From: Cinnamomum chago
Taxonomy: Eukaryota > Streptophyta > Magnoliopsida > Laurales > Lauraceae
NCBI GenBank assembly: GCA_038049695.1
Contig: CP142458.1
Coordinates: 46,033,001-46,097,000 of the forward strand
Direction of reading: 5' to 3'
DNA: 64,000 nt
How positions within the stretch are numbered: position 1 is the stretch's first letter; each line of letters starts with the position of its first letter. A program made the translations under genes and the position numbers. Below are positions 20,290-32,334 of this stretch, piece by piece. The notes below the pieces were generated by a model. The model was given only the letters and a program-made list of their open reading frames with translations. It had not been told where the DNA came from and ran no database searches.

Positions 20290-20455
20290 TTTTGTAAAGA
20301 ATATCTAAAAATATCTCCTTTTGGTAGAGAATATTTAAAAATATCCTTACTTGGAGAGAATCTCTCAAGTTTCCTTGTTTTTGGGAGAGATTTTCTCAAA
20401 GTATCTTTCTTTGGGAGAGAATATCTCACATTCCCTTTCTTTTTGGGAAAGTTGC
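20290..20455 (+). promoter_or_regulatory. Five ~30-bp repeats with GAGAATATCTC-like words and an Evening Element
   Basis: Degenerate units contain partial palindromes (GAATATCT, GAGAATCTCTC, GAGATTTTCTC, GAGAATATCTC). AAAATATCT, the plant Evening Element consensus, is exact at 20308-20316 and one base off near 20338. The array ends about 60 bases upstream of the TATA box of the PMD-like gene copy A, so it may act as its proximal promoter. Any circadian link is an inference from one motif. Confidence 0.5.
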
Positions 20456-20516
20456 TAATTTTTAGCACTTACCTCCTTTCTTTTCTCCTTGTTTCCTCTT
20501 TTAGTTTGCTTTCCTC

Positions 20517-20524
20517 TATAAAAG
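20517..20524 (+). promoter_or_regulatory. TATA box of PMD-like gene copy A
   Basis: TATAAAAG lies about 130 bases upstream of the ATG at 20645. It is followed by a CT- and AAG-rich leader typical of plant 5' UTRs. The position, the good start codon and the downstream intron together support a separate transcription unit. Confidence 0.65.
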
Positions 20525-20644
20525 CAAGGGGAGATTGGATCTTTGCTTCATTGCTTTATTTTTGCAAGAGTCTTCAAGAGTGCTCCAAGATCCAGAACTT
20601 CTCTTCTTCTTCAAGAATCTTCAAGTTCTCTTTTTTCTCCATCC

Positions 20645-22990
20645 ATGGCTTCAAGTAAGTTTTCTTCCTTCATAAGAAATCCCATGTAGAAATAAAAAAT
20701 ATTTTCATTCTTTTCTTTTCTTTTTTTTTTCTTTTCTTTCTCTGCTTCTTTCTTTTCCTCAAGTTTTTTTTGTCTCTCTCTTTTTTTTTTGTTGGAAAGG
20801 TTTCTCTCTTTCCCTTTTTTTTTTTTTTTGCTCACCATGATAATGAGGTTTATGCAATTCAAGATGTTCATGCATGTTTTTTTGGATGCATAAAGATAGA
20901 AGGCTACAGTCTCTAGGTCAAGCCAACATGATTTTTGACTTGGACAAAGTTTAATTGGTTTTGACCAAGTTGGGTTGGTCAAACTTTGGTTAAAGTTTTC
21001 CTAGCATCTAATGCATGATGATTTTCTTTGATGCATGATTTTTTAGGAAATTGATTTGGGAGCATGATGATGCATACTTGGAAATCTCTTGCAAGTTTTG
21101 AGGTTTGGAGCTCGCAGCAATGTTGAGCCCTTTCTTAGTCTTGCGGGATTTTGAGGAGCTTTACAAGTTTTGGAGTTTAAAGCTCGCAACAATGTTGAGC
21201 CCTTTTCTAATTTTGAGGAAATCTGATAAGACTGGCTTGGTCTCGCAGCAATGTTCGAGTTCGAGTCTTCTTTGAGAATCTTCCACTGATTATGAGCTCG
21301 CAATGGTGTTGAGCTCATCTTCAAGTTTCCTATTTTTTTTGGGGTGTTTCCCATCTCTTCGGAATTGCCCTAGAACCATGCCAAAATTTCGCTAGATTTT
21401 TTTTATAGCAAAATTCTATCATTTTGGTGATGATTGATCTTTTCTTTTCCATCCTTTGCAGGTAGTTCCTCCAGGAGGAACAAGGGCAAAGAACCTGTTA
21501 CTGATGCACCTCGCCGGTCTGCCTGGTCTCCTAATGCGGCCGTACAACAAGCCTGGGAGAAGGTCCAGTTTGTGGAGAGAAACTTGGAAGAGTGTGACTC
21601 CCTCAACCGTGATGAGATGAGATAGCGATTGATCGCTCTAAAGGATGAGGAGCTTTACAAGATTATGGTAAGCAGCCGTCCTTGAGTCATGGACGATCAG
21701 AGCATCGTGCCCAAGCCTACCTTTTTCTTTAGTGACGCAGTCCCTGGTGAATTGACATACCAAAGGAGATGTTTTTAGTTCTCTTTCACGGCAGATGGTA
21801 AGGAGAGAACTATTTCTACCCAGTCGACTTTCGATCGCACTATCTCGATCATGAGCCTTTCTCCCACATGCCCCAAAAGGGAAGATCCTCCGAGCTGGGT
21901 GAAGCGAACTAAAGTGATCAATACCGGAGTTTTTGTTGGCAGCCCTTCCAGATATGCAGAGAAGTCGCCTGTTCGCATGGACATGTTGATGCTAGCTAGC
22001 GGTTACCAAGGTTCTGATCATCCATCGGTCGATTTGAGACCAGTGGGCATTGGCGTTTTCCGGGGTGACGACAGCAATTGTGTGAAGCCTTTTCGACTTT
22101 GTGGCCGTTTCAGCGCTGACTCAAGCTGGGAGCATGGACTGATCACATCCTGTAGGTTGGAGGGGCCATTCTGAAGGAGGTAGAGATCTTCGACGCGGTT
22201 CGTGCTTTTTGGCAAACCATGGTTTTCTCCGATGAAGCCTTCTTGGCCATGTTGGAGTCATTCCTTCCACAAACCAACACCTTCATTGTCACGAATGGTG
22301 AGATTGGTTTTTCTTTGAAGAAATTGAGTGCCATCACTGGGCTGCCTATCCTCTGCAAACTTTATGAGGAGTTCATGCCGATTGACAGCTTCCTTAAGGA
22401 GCAGTCTGAGGAGTTTAGGCTTTTGTACTTTCAGCTTGTCCCCTTCTACGATTTCTTAAAGGAGAAGGACGGTTCGAAAGTCAGGTCCAGCAATTGGAGG
22501 AGTTTTGGCTCTTTGTTCCGCAACGTCTTTGATAGCAGAGAGTCTTCTTATAACACGACCCGGGAAGCTAGAGCTAAGACTCCGGGTTCGAAGAAGACTT
22601 CTATCATGTGAGAAGACTTGAAGGACTTTTTCATGAGCACAGGTGCCATTTATTCTGACATTACGCTGCGGAGGGATCCTTCTGTTTACCTCACTTGCTG
22701 GCTGAGTGAGGCTGTTTTTGCTGGAGGAGATGGAACGCACATCATGCCGTATTGTATTTTTTTGGCTTGTCAGATGGCATTCGGAGAGCGGCTTGCTTTG
22801 GTGCCTGCCCTTTACTCCTATTTGTGTACCGAACTGCAGGCTGCTGCTTTCCTGGTTCGGCTTGGGCTCCCTATGAGCAGGGTATTCTCAGCCCATATTT
22901 TTTATTTGTGGTATGTATACCACTGTCCCGGCTTCCATCAATTGGGTGCTACACAGGATGATGATCCTTTTATGATTCGGTTGGCTAGAG
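20645..22990 (+). pseudogene. PMD-like gene copy A, 5' part (broken), inside a Tat-type retrotransposon
   Basis: The start ATG at 20645 opens a 10-base coding exon. An intron follows (20655-21461, GTAAGT...TTTGCAG), and splicing keeps the frame into a Ser/Arg/Lys-rich N-terminus. The main exon carries motifs resembling plant mobile domain proteins: ESFLPQTNTFIVTNGEIGF, SAITGLP, and later LYSYLCTELQ with LPMSRVFSAHIFYLWY. These proteins are known both as host genes and as passengers of plant transposons. Breaks: TAG at 21623-21625, TGA near 21682, TAG near 21777, a one-base loss near 22125 and a TGA at about 22609 shared by all copies. An LTR inserted at 22991 splits it. The gene runs antisense to Tat pol. 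The PMD assignment is from motif memory and moderately sure. Confidence 0.65.
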
Positions 22991-24852
22991 TGTTAGGGAT
23001 TTTGTGTATTGTAATTTGATGGATCCATTATCATATTAGCATCATTTGAATTTTCACACATGCATTGTTTTAGAAAAACTTGAAATCTTGATTTATACAT
23101 GCATTGTTTTTAAGACTTGTAGAAATCTTGATTTATGCATGTTTTGTTTTTTAAACTTGGATGTAATTAGATTTGAAAAGAATTTTTATAAATCAAGCTA
23201 GCCTATGTTTTAAATCTTTCAAATTAATTTAGGCTTTTTATGTTTTCAAGGTTTTAATCCTCTTTGTTTGATTTAAACCATGTTTCCAAGCTTGATTCAG
23301 TGACACAGAAGTTCCCTTCAAGAAATACTTTGAAATATGAATTTTAAGAGAATTTGGTCCCTGGGCCCGGGTCGACCTGCAGTGTGCTGGTCGACCGAGC
23401 CCACTGCGGGTCGACCAGGTAAAGAGCCGTTGGGCTTATTTTCAAACGGTCAGTTTTATGACCGTTGAAGGCCAGGTCGATCGGGGAGGAGCCGTTGGGC
23501 ACTTTTTGGCTATAAATACTAGTTCATTCCTTTGCCAAAAGTTAGCAATTTTTAGGCCCTCCTTGAGATGTTTTGAGGCCAATCAAAGGGGAATGAGCTA
23601 AGGGATGAAAGGGGTCATTTGGAAAGCTAAAGCTTGGTTCCATTGAGTTAAATCACTAAGTAAGCTTTACTTTCCTTAACCATATGTTGTCATGCTTTGC
23701 TTTATTATTGGTAAATCTTTTCTAGCATGATAAACTATGTTTTGTTGTGTCCTTAACGTGTATATGTTTTGAATTGATTTATTGTTTTGGATGCATCACC
23801 TTGATTTAATCCAAGTAGTACTTAAATTGGTATATCCAAGTAAATCATGTTAATGAAAATATCTTTGAAATTATATGTAACATGATTCCTATACTTGGTT
23901 GAATCTATGGTTGTTGTTTTTCATCATAAGAAAATCTCTTTCAAATCTATCTTATGTTTTGGATTCAACAACTTCACAAATCATATGTACTTTTGTTTTA
24001 AAGTTTCACAACTTGCGTTGCTTTGATAGGTATATCATTTTCAAGTTGAATTTATAATTACATATGATTTGTCCCCTAATTTCAATCAAATCTATTTTTA
24101 TGTTTTATGCTTATAGCAGACACATATTGAGCTACATTGTTAATTTGATTGACATCCCTATGCATCACATGTTTTGTTCTTAGAATTGCACAACATGTTT
24201 AGAATACATGTGTATCTTTTACAAGTTATTTTTAACATGTGATTAGCATTCTTTCCTCAATCATAAATGTTTTTATGTGCTAAAACTTTTAAAAGCCTTT
24301 GGGATACATTTATGAGCTTTCATTTTCAAATTGATTGAGGACATCATACATACACATTGTGCATTCATCTTTGCATTCATAGTGTGTGTGTGTGAATTAG
24401 ATTTTCATTTTCATATCCGCCTAATTAAGAGGCATTGTATTGAGCTATAGATTGTATCTCCATCAAGTGTATTTTAGACACTACTTAGAGAGATAACCAA
24501 CCTTTTGGTTGTAGAGGTTATTGCTTAGCCTAAGAAAAGCATAGTGTAGAGGTTATTCTTAGCCTTGAAAATCATATTGTAAAGGTTATTGCGTAGCCTA
24601 TTGAAAAGCATAAATAGTGGAAATCCGGTGGGGTGTTGGATCACAAGCCGGTAGTGTATGTAGGCATTGAGGCCAACCCACTATAAATCGTTGTGTGATG
24701 GTGCATGCTTTGTGGTGATTGCTTTTGTAAGCATCGGCATTTATTTACTTAATCACCTCTTGTGACTAGTTTAATTTAATGAAGTTAAAATTGGTCATAA
24801 TTGAAGCTCACCCTATTCACCCCCCCTCTAGGGTTCGGATCACGGACTTTCA
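22991..24852 (+). mobile_element. Solo LTR (TGTTAGGG subfamily) inside PMD-like copy A
   Basis: It runs TGTTAGGGATTTTGTG to GACTTTCA. It is flanked by TAGAG (22986-22990) and TAAAG (24853-24857), a target duplication with one change. Features shared with the 10-17 kb LTRs are the AACGGTCA/TGACCGTT hairpin near 23447, GGTCGACC-type words upstream of TATAAATA near 23512, nested inverted repeats, GGTTATTGCTTAGCC units, and the CCTCTAGGG end. No internal domain is present. Confidence 0.9.
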
Positions 24853-24857
24853 TAAAG

Positions 24858-27199
24858 GAGTAGCCATTTCTGAATCACTTTTGTCTGCCCGTTTAAGGAT
24901 CCGACGATTCAGGGACGTCGAGATTGGGTAGTCTTCAGTGAAGCTTTCTCCAGGTTTGCGGAAGAAGGCTTTTGATTTTGGCGTCTCCCGTGATTCCACT
25001 AAGGCAGGGTCGGGAAGACACTATTCTCTGACAAACGCTGAAAAGAGGTGGCTTTTTAACATACGTGTTGGTACGATGGTGTACCGTAGACATCTTTTTG
25101 TTGATATCCAGCCGTATGTCCCCTCACGTTTTGCGCTGCAGTTGGGCTTCTCTCAAGGCGTTGTTGGAGCGCCTTCGAGCATGGTGAAGCTTTTCGGAGA
25201 TTTGCAGGACGGGAGGAATGCATGGGCTTTTTATAGTGCGGAGGACAATACTGCCATGATTTCTTATCCTGAGTTGCCCACTTTCCGGACTGGTAGCTTT
25301 ACGAAATGGTTCATAGAGAGCTTTTAGGTGTACCTGGGGCTTTCCAAGAAGGAGTTTGATGTCAGGCAGTCTTCTGGGAAGGGTATTGGCAGATCAGATG
25401 GAGTCCGACGAGAGGAAGTTCTGGATTTCCTTTCTGGAGAGAAGCACAAGATAGGCTTTCTTGGTGAACATGACGTCATCAGATTAGGAGCTGTACAAGA
25501 GATACCTAGTGAGGTCATGAAACCACTAGAGGAGGAGGAAGTTGAGATCGATGCTTGGATACAAACAGAACGAACGAAGGCTTCCTTGGAGTCCACTGGG
25601 AAGAGCAGACCATCCGGTGAGGAGTCAAGCGAAGGTCCTGACTTTGACGATTGGGCGGGTATTTCAAGCAAACTGACCCATTGAAGCAAGAGGAAGAGAG
25701 GGCAGCGCCGTAATAAGAGGCAACACGAAGACTCTCCTGATTTGGAAGTCCCTCTCACCATTGCTGAAGAGATGTCAGGGGATGCTGATGAGCCTCCGCA
25801 AAAGAGGAGCAGAGAGGAAGAGACTGTTAGTGAAGGTATGATTCCTCCTCTTTCTCTTTCCGTTTCTTTCATTGAGATTTTCTTGTTTTGATTTGCATTC
25901 TCTCCCCTTTTTAGTGGGAGATGATGATTTGGTGATGCCTGAGGTTCCGGCCGATGAGGCAGTGACGGATCCAATTGCGGCATTTGAAGAACCGAGGGAC
26001 TCTAGAGTGATTCCAGAATCTTCGCCTGGTATGACTTCTTTGTGTTTTCTTTTTGTATGTGCAGTCATTTGCTAACATATTGCTTGTTTTCTTGTCAGCT
26101 GACTTGCCACATGATTCTGATGACTTTGAGCCTCCCATGGATGCGACCTTTGACGGTGCTTCGGATGAACTCATGGATGTAGAAAGTATTCCGCCGATTG
26201 TCGAAGAAGGTATTTGTAGCAATAACCCTGATGATAATGAGTTTTTCAATAGGATCATATTCATACCTTTTTTGTTTTGTTTTGAAGGCAAGTTGTGAAG
26301 TAACATGAGAAGTTCCTTCGTCTTTTTCAAGGCCAGAGCTGGGGATGCCAGCAGTTAATCCAGAAGTAGGGACTTCTTTTTCCAGTTTCAATGAGGCAGG
26401 GGTGAAATCTTCTGAGGAGATTCCTTTGCTAGTGTCTCTGATTAGAAAGAGTTTGATGATCACTTCTCCAACAGGGCATGACATGGGCGGTCGACCGATG
26501 GAGAGGGGCGAGCCTTCATCCGGGCCGTCTCTTCAGTATGTGAAGAAAGTGTTGAAGAGTGTCTTGAGCTCATGGGTCGAAACTCTTTCTTCTGGCCATT
26601 TGGAAGTTGGCTTCGGCATGATCAAGCCATTGTAGGACATCTTTGTTGATAGCAAAGAGATCGATCTGGACATTGCAAGTGCGAAGGCTTTTGTTGATGA
26701 ATTCATTACTCTGGGCAACAAATGGAATGAGACCAAGAGCTTCCCAAATGGTGACTTTTTCAATGAGATGTTTTTGAAGCCTTCTGGCGAGGTCAAGTTT
26801 GAACTAAACGAGATCTCGCGGACTCGGAAGCAATTTGTTCGGGAGAGGAATGTCACCGAGTTGGCTATCATTGAGCTAACATATGACCTCCACCGTCTTG
26901 ATAGGGAAGTCTTTGAGGCGGACAACGTCTTGATCTACTGGAAGAACAAGCTGCTGCCAAATGGACTGGTATTGTGGAAGCTCGTTCTAAAGAAGGGACC
27001 CTCATTCGCCACGTCAATGAGGGTGATAGCAATCTCTGGAGGAAGACTTAGGAATATGAGCAATGGCAAATGCTTTGGGAAGAGCTTCCTCATGCTGAAG
27101 ATGGGTCGCGACGTTCTGCCGTATTTTATGGAAAGATTTTGAAGAAGCGTGGCATGGAAGCTTTAGAGGCTAAGGCCAAGAATCTGCTTGAGGAGTTAA
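24858..27199 (+). pseudogene. PMD-like gene copy A, 3' part (broken)
   Basis: Reading resumes after the solo LTR. A block HYSLTNAEKRWLF...VPSRFALQLGFSQG resembles the C-terminal part of PMD proteins (R-A-x-QxG signature). It is followed by an acidic, Lys/Arg-rich linker with a nuclear-signal-like PPQKRSREEE, then a helical C-terminal region. Three intron-like gaps lie near 25834-25914, 26030-26098 and 26209-26287, with GT/AG borders. Stops occur at about 24928 (shared with copy C), 25325 and 25682. Near 26940 two overlapping frames both look coding, which suggests a frameshift shared with copy C. The sequence diverges from copy C after 27199, so the true end is lost. Confidence 0.6.
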
Positions 27200-27758
27200 A
27201 CAGTGGAGAACAGCCGCTGTTGGGTTAAGGTGAGGAGAAACAGTGGATCTTATAAATACATATACATATACTATACATGACCACGGTAGCCAGCCGGGCA
27301 TCGGGAACCACAGTAGCAATCTGCGGTATTGGGACAAGACCACGGTAAAAACTGGGTAGCGGGATCCAAACTGCAGCTGGCGGGACAAGAGGGGGATCTC
27401 CAAGTCAATGGATCATATAACAAGGTTAGTGGTGCTGACTCATAGGTCAAACATCAGAAATCAAGACATGTGGAAATAAATCAAGTACAAGTAAATAAAC
27501 AGACGGGACGGGGTGCTCAAAGGCACAACTGTCATTTGATGTCGGGCAATACATTTCGGGGCTAGCAATTATTATAAGTACACTTTTAATACTTTCGGGA
27601 ATAACAAGTCAAGTAGTGTAAATTCGGGAACAATGAAATACTATAGAACTTTTGAAATCTCAGGACAAGTATCGGGGTTCAAGACTAGTTTAAGGTGAAT
27701 AGGGATCCCGTATGTCAATATATATAAAACTTGGTACTCCTTGAGTTTGGGGACATTT
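27200..27758. other. Unassigned sequence, left flank of the copia solo LTR
   Basis: No frame or known motif was seen. CGGGA/CGGGG words recur (TTTCGGGG near 27555, ATTCGGGAA near 27624, TATCGGGG near 27670). Before the copia insertion it was continuous with 29777-30007. CATTT at 27754-27758 is the left target duplication. Confidence 0.5.
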
Positions 27759-29776
27759 TGAAAGAAAATGCATTACTGATCTGAACTCATACTCAAGAGG
27801 ACGTCCATGGCTGATTTTGATTTTCAAGTTTTAAAAAACTAGAATTCAGATCTGATTCCAGCCATGAAAGCATGCATATAACTCCATGGAATCATTATCA
27901 ACATGTGTCTAAATAAAGGAGATGATAGAGGACTATTACCTTGATGATATGAGTGCCTCAAAACTCTGAAAAGAAAGACTTCAAAGGTCTGAAAACAGCC
28001 TGCAATCAGCAATGTATGTTGCAGGAATTTGTTGCAGAATTTTTCTGTCCTTTGATCTTCTCTCCTATTCCACTTCCCAATCTAATTGGTCTTGATGGTG
28101 GGATCAAACTATGGAATCCTAAGAAGGGTTTTCTGAACTACTCTTTGTAGAAATAACCCAAGACCTGATCTCCTCTCCTATGAAGAAGAAGAGGGCAGCA
28201 ATGGGCTGGGCGTGTGTATGCTTTCACTTGTCTTGGGCGGCCAATGGAGTTCTTACTAGTCCCAAGCCCTAGGGTAGAATTCCAGCCACTTGTAATCCTT
28301 GTGTTGCACGCCCAAGGGGACTCCCTTATATTTATAATGATTAGATTCCTCTTTGGGAATCCTAATTCCAATAGGAATGTCAATCCCTAAAAAGAGTAGC
28401 AACCTTCCCCTTTAGTTGTGCAACACTTACTAATTAAAGACACTAAAAATAGTAACCTTTAATTATAGGAATTCTTACCCAAAGAGGAGTCTTACTTTCC
28501 AAGTAAAGATACCTAATCAAACTTGGAAACCTCACACAAGGGGCTCCACTTATGGCTGGCCCACAAGATAGCTAAACACACCATGGCCCACTAGTCAATA
28601 ATTTAGCTAGAGTTAAATTCATGTATGCCATCAAGGGCCTATTAGAATTTAAACTCAAAATTATTCTTCCACAAAATAATTCAACCACATATCATCTAAT
28701 TAAATTAGGAAACCATGCCAATATAGGAAAGTGGCTAGAAGAGGGACCAAAAGACATATTTGCCCTTGGCACCCAAAATGACCAAAATGTCCATGCTAAC
28801 CCCATAGCAACATTAAGATCATTTTAACCCTAACTCATTCCACTAGAGAGTTATGGTTGCACTCCAGGGACAAATATTAAATTGCAGATAAAGCTCATCA
28901 TAAATAGACGATTGTCTTTGACCTACCAAGTACAATGACCATAATGCCCCTCTATGTAACATCCATAATCAAGTAGGTTAACCGATGTACTATCTTACCT
29001 TCTTGATTACATCTCAACCTTAGAACTTCATACCCTTGACTTAATCATTATCCGGATATCATTCTCTTGTTCCAGGGAGCGACCCACAAGTTCAATATCC
29101 ATATGGAACATCCATATACTAAGATCTTAGATTCTGATGATTAATCGGATAATTCTAAGGGGACGATCATTCCATCACATGATGGCATAGATTCCATATT
29201 TCATTTGCACGTCCCAACTAATCAAGCCCGAGCACCCAAAACACAGAGCTGTTGACCCATGAACAGGATCTCACCCATAGTGAATTAAAGAACAAGAACT
29301 TGACTTCGTCAGTTCATCCACAAATGCTCAAGATTAAGAGCACTGGTCACTCAGTAGCAAGAGGTGAGTTGATCTCTCTCTGTGATAGTACTATTTTAGA
29401 GATCACACCTTCAAGTGGTCCTGTTCAATGCATGACACATGCACTAATGAGATAAATCCGGAAAGACCTCCGTGACTAAGGTAAGTCACCCTGAATACAG
29501 GAGAGTATCTCATTATAACTTATACCAAGATGAAGTGCCCAACTCCATCTTTCAGTTATGAACATGTTTATTATTTCAAGTGTCCATGACTCAGACCTTA
29601 CTGTGTGTAGCCACTACACACCTGAGTCATTTACCAGAAAACAATGGGCCTTACACAACCATACATATACACAAGTATTAAGAGAAAGATGTCATTCCAA
29701 TAAATAACCAATAAATATCCAGTTACAGAGATGTGAGTGCAGTTAGTGGGCTTTAGGGCATACACCAATCCCAACA
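27759..29776 (-). mobile_element. Copia solo LTR, reverse orientation
   Basis: 2018 bases, reading TGTTGGGATTGG...CTTTCA on the minus strand, flanked by a perfect CATTT duplication (27754-27758, 29777-29781). It is nearly identical to the LTR at 48344-50361 and closely related to the forward LTRs at 37532 and 45321. No primer site or internal sequence adjoins it, so it is a recombination product of a full element. Short frames inside, such as near 28621 and 29252, recur in every LTR copy and are not genes. Confidence 0.93.
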
Positions 29777-30007
29777 CATTTCGGGGTCCTTATATACTTT
29801 GGGGTTTTCGAAACTTCAAATGAATCTTCGTAATACGGTCTCTTTCTCAAACAGCTCCATGCGCATCTCCAGGTGAACAATCCCCATCATTCTCTAAAAG
29901 GGTTCACACATGATTGGGACAAAAATCCTATTCATTTCTCTCCATTTCCATGTTTCTGGGTAATTTTTGTCACATGGCGGTTAGCCGCCGTTGGGTTAGG
30001 CGGCTAG
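29777..30007. other. Unassigned sequence between copia LTR and truncated LTR
   Basis: Right flank of the solo LTR, duplicated at 50362-50592. It holds a small perfect hairpin GGCGG/CCGCC near 29977. No gene seen. Confidence 0.5.
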
Positions 30008-30859
30008 TGAAAGTCCTGGATTTGAACCCTAGAGAGGGGGGGGGGGGGGTTGAATAGGGTGAGCTTCAATTATGATCAATTTTATCCAATTTTAACTTCT
30101 TTAAATTAAACTAGTCACAAGTGGCGATTAAGTAAATAAATGTGGAAGCTTACACAAACAATCACCACAAAGCATGCACCATCACACAAGAATTTATAGT
30201 GGTTCGGCCTCAATGCCTACATCCACTACCGGCTTGAGATCCAACACCCCACCGGATTTTCACTATTTATGCTTTTCAATAGGCTAAGCAATAACCTTTA
30301 CAATGATGTTTTTCAAGGCTCAACATCAACCTATTACACTATGCTTTTCTTTACGCTAAGCAATAACCTCTTCAACTAAAAGGTTGGTTATCTCTCTAAG
30401 TAGTGTCTAAAATACACTTGATGGAGATAAAATTTATAGCCCATTACAATGCCTCTTAATTAGGCGGATATGAAAGTGAAAATCTACTTCACACACACAC
30501 ACACACACTATGAATGCAAAGATGAATGCACAATGTGTATGTATGATGTCCTCAATAAATTTGAAAATGAATGTTCATAAATGTATGCCTAAGGCTTTTG
30601 AAAGTTTTAGCTCATAAAGACATTTATGATTGAGGAAAGAATGCTAATCACATGTTAAAAATAACTTGTAAAAGATATACATACGTATTCCAAACAAGTT
30701 GTGAAAATCTAAGAACTAAACATGTGATGCATAAGGATGTCAATCAAACTAACAATGTAGCTCAATATGTGTATGCAATAAGCATAAAACATAAAAATAG
30801 ATTTGATTGAAAATAGGGGACAAATCATATGTAATTATAAAATCAACTTGAAAATGATA
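30008..30859 (-). mobile_element. Truncated TGTTAGG-family LTR, reverse orientation, fused to PMD-like copy B
   Basis: The right-hand 852 bases of an LTR of the 22991 family, read in reverse. It begins TGAAAGTCC and the CCTAGAG...G-run end and breaks off at the TATCATTTTCAAG point. It is joined to the intron of the PMD-like gene just before its splice acceptor, so copy B has lost its promoter, start codon and first exon. Copy C has the identical junction. Confidence 0.85.
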
Positions 30860-30888
30860 ATTGATCTTTTCTTTTCCATCCTTTGCAG

Positions 30889-32334
30889 GTAGTTCCTCCA
30901 GGACGAACAGAAGAGCCTGTTACTGATGCACCTCGCCGGTCTGCCAGGTCTCCTAATGCAGTCGTACAACAAGCCTGGGAGAAGGTCTAGTTTGTGGAGA
31001 GAAACTTGGAAGAGTGTGACTCCCTCAACCGTGATGAGATGAGACAGTGATTGATCGCTCTCAAGGATGATGAGTTTTATAAGATTATGGTAAGCAGTCG
31101 TCCTTGGGTTATGGACGATCAGAGCATCGTGCCCAAGCCTACCTTTTTCTTTAGTGACGCAGTCCCTGGTGACTTGACATACCAAATGAGATGTTTTCAG
31201 TTCTCTTTCATGGCAAATGGTAACGAGAGAACTATTTCTACCCGGTCGACTTTTGATCGCACTATCTCGATCATGAGCCTTTCTCCCACATGCCCCAAAA
31301 GGAAAGATCCTCCGAGCTGGGTGAAGAGAACTAATGTGATCAAGACCGGAGTTTTTGTTGGCGGCTCTTCCAGATATGCAGAGAAGTCGCTTGTTCGCAT
31401 GGACATGTGGATGCTAACTAGCGGTTACCAAGGTTCTGATCATCCATCAGTTGATTTGAGACCGGTGGGCCTTGGCATTTTCTAGGGTGACGACAGCAAT
31501 TGTGTGAAGCCTTTTCGACTTTGTGGCCGTTTCAGCGCTGACTCAAGCTCGGAGTCATGGACTGATCACATCCTGCAAGTTAGAGGGGCCATTATGAAGG
31601 AGGCAGAGATCTTCGACGCAGTTCGTGCTCTTCGGCAAACCATGGTTTTCTCCGATGAAGCCTTCATGGCCATGTTGGAGTCATTCCTTCCACAAACCAA
31701 CACCTTCATTGTCACGAATGGTGAGATTGGTTTTTCTTTGAAGGAATTGAGTGCCATCACTGGGCTGCCTGTCCTCGACAAACTTTATGAGGAGTTCATG
31801 CCGATTGACAGCGTCCTTGAGGAGCAGTCTGAGGAGTTTAGGCTTTTGTACTTTCAACTTGTCGCCTTCAACGATTTTTTAAAGGAGAAGGATGGCTCGA
31901 AAGTCAGGTTTAGCAATTGGAGGAGTTTTGGCTCTTTGTTCCGCAACTTCTTTGATAGCAGAGAGTCTTCTGATAACACGACCCGGGAAGCTAGAGCTAA
32001 GACTCCAGGTCCGAAGAAGACTTCTGTCATGTGAGAACACTTGAAGGACTTTTTCATGAGCACAGGTGCCATTTATTCTGACATTACATTGAACAATGTA
32101 TTTTTCCGGCTTGTCAGATGGCATTCGGAGAGCGGCTTGCTTTGGTGCCTGCCCTTTACTCCTATTTGTGTACCGAACTGCAGGCTGCTGCTTTCCTGGT
32201 TCGGCTTGGGCTCCCTATGAGCAGGGTATTCTCAGCCCATATTTTTTATTCGTGGTATGTATACCACTGTCCCGGCTACCATCAGTTGGGTGCTGCACAG
32301 GATGATGATCCTTTTATGATTCGGTTGGCTAGAG
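30889..32334 (+). pseudogene. PMD-like gene copy B, middle part only
   Basis: It starts at the retained splice acceptor (TTTGCAG ending 30888). A 5-base loss relative to copy A shifts the frame at once. TAG near 30987 and TGA near 31048 follow. The PMD-like core is open from 31051 to 31485 and 31504 to 32034, separated by TAG at 31483, and ends at the TGA shared by all copies. A deletion of about 85 bases near 32090 removes part of the following segment. The LTR begins at 32335. No 3' half exists here. Nearly identical to copy C. Confidence 0.75.

Noticed and set aside
20611-20982. Lys/Glu-rich minus-strand frame
   Set aside because: Shadow of the T/C-rich intron and leader of PMD-like copy A.
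28621-29455. Frames starting MYAIKGLLEF and MTHEQDLTHS
   Set aside because: They recur in every copia LTR in the window in either orientation, so they are conserved only as LTR sequence.
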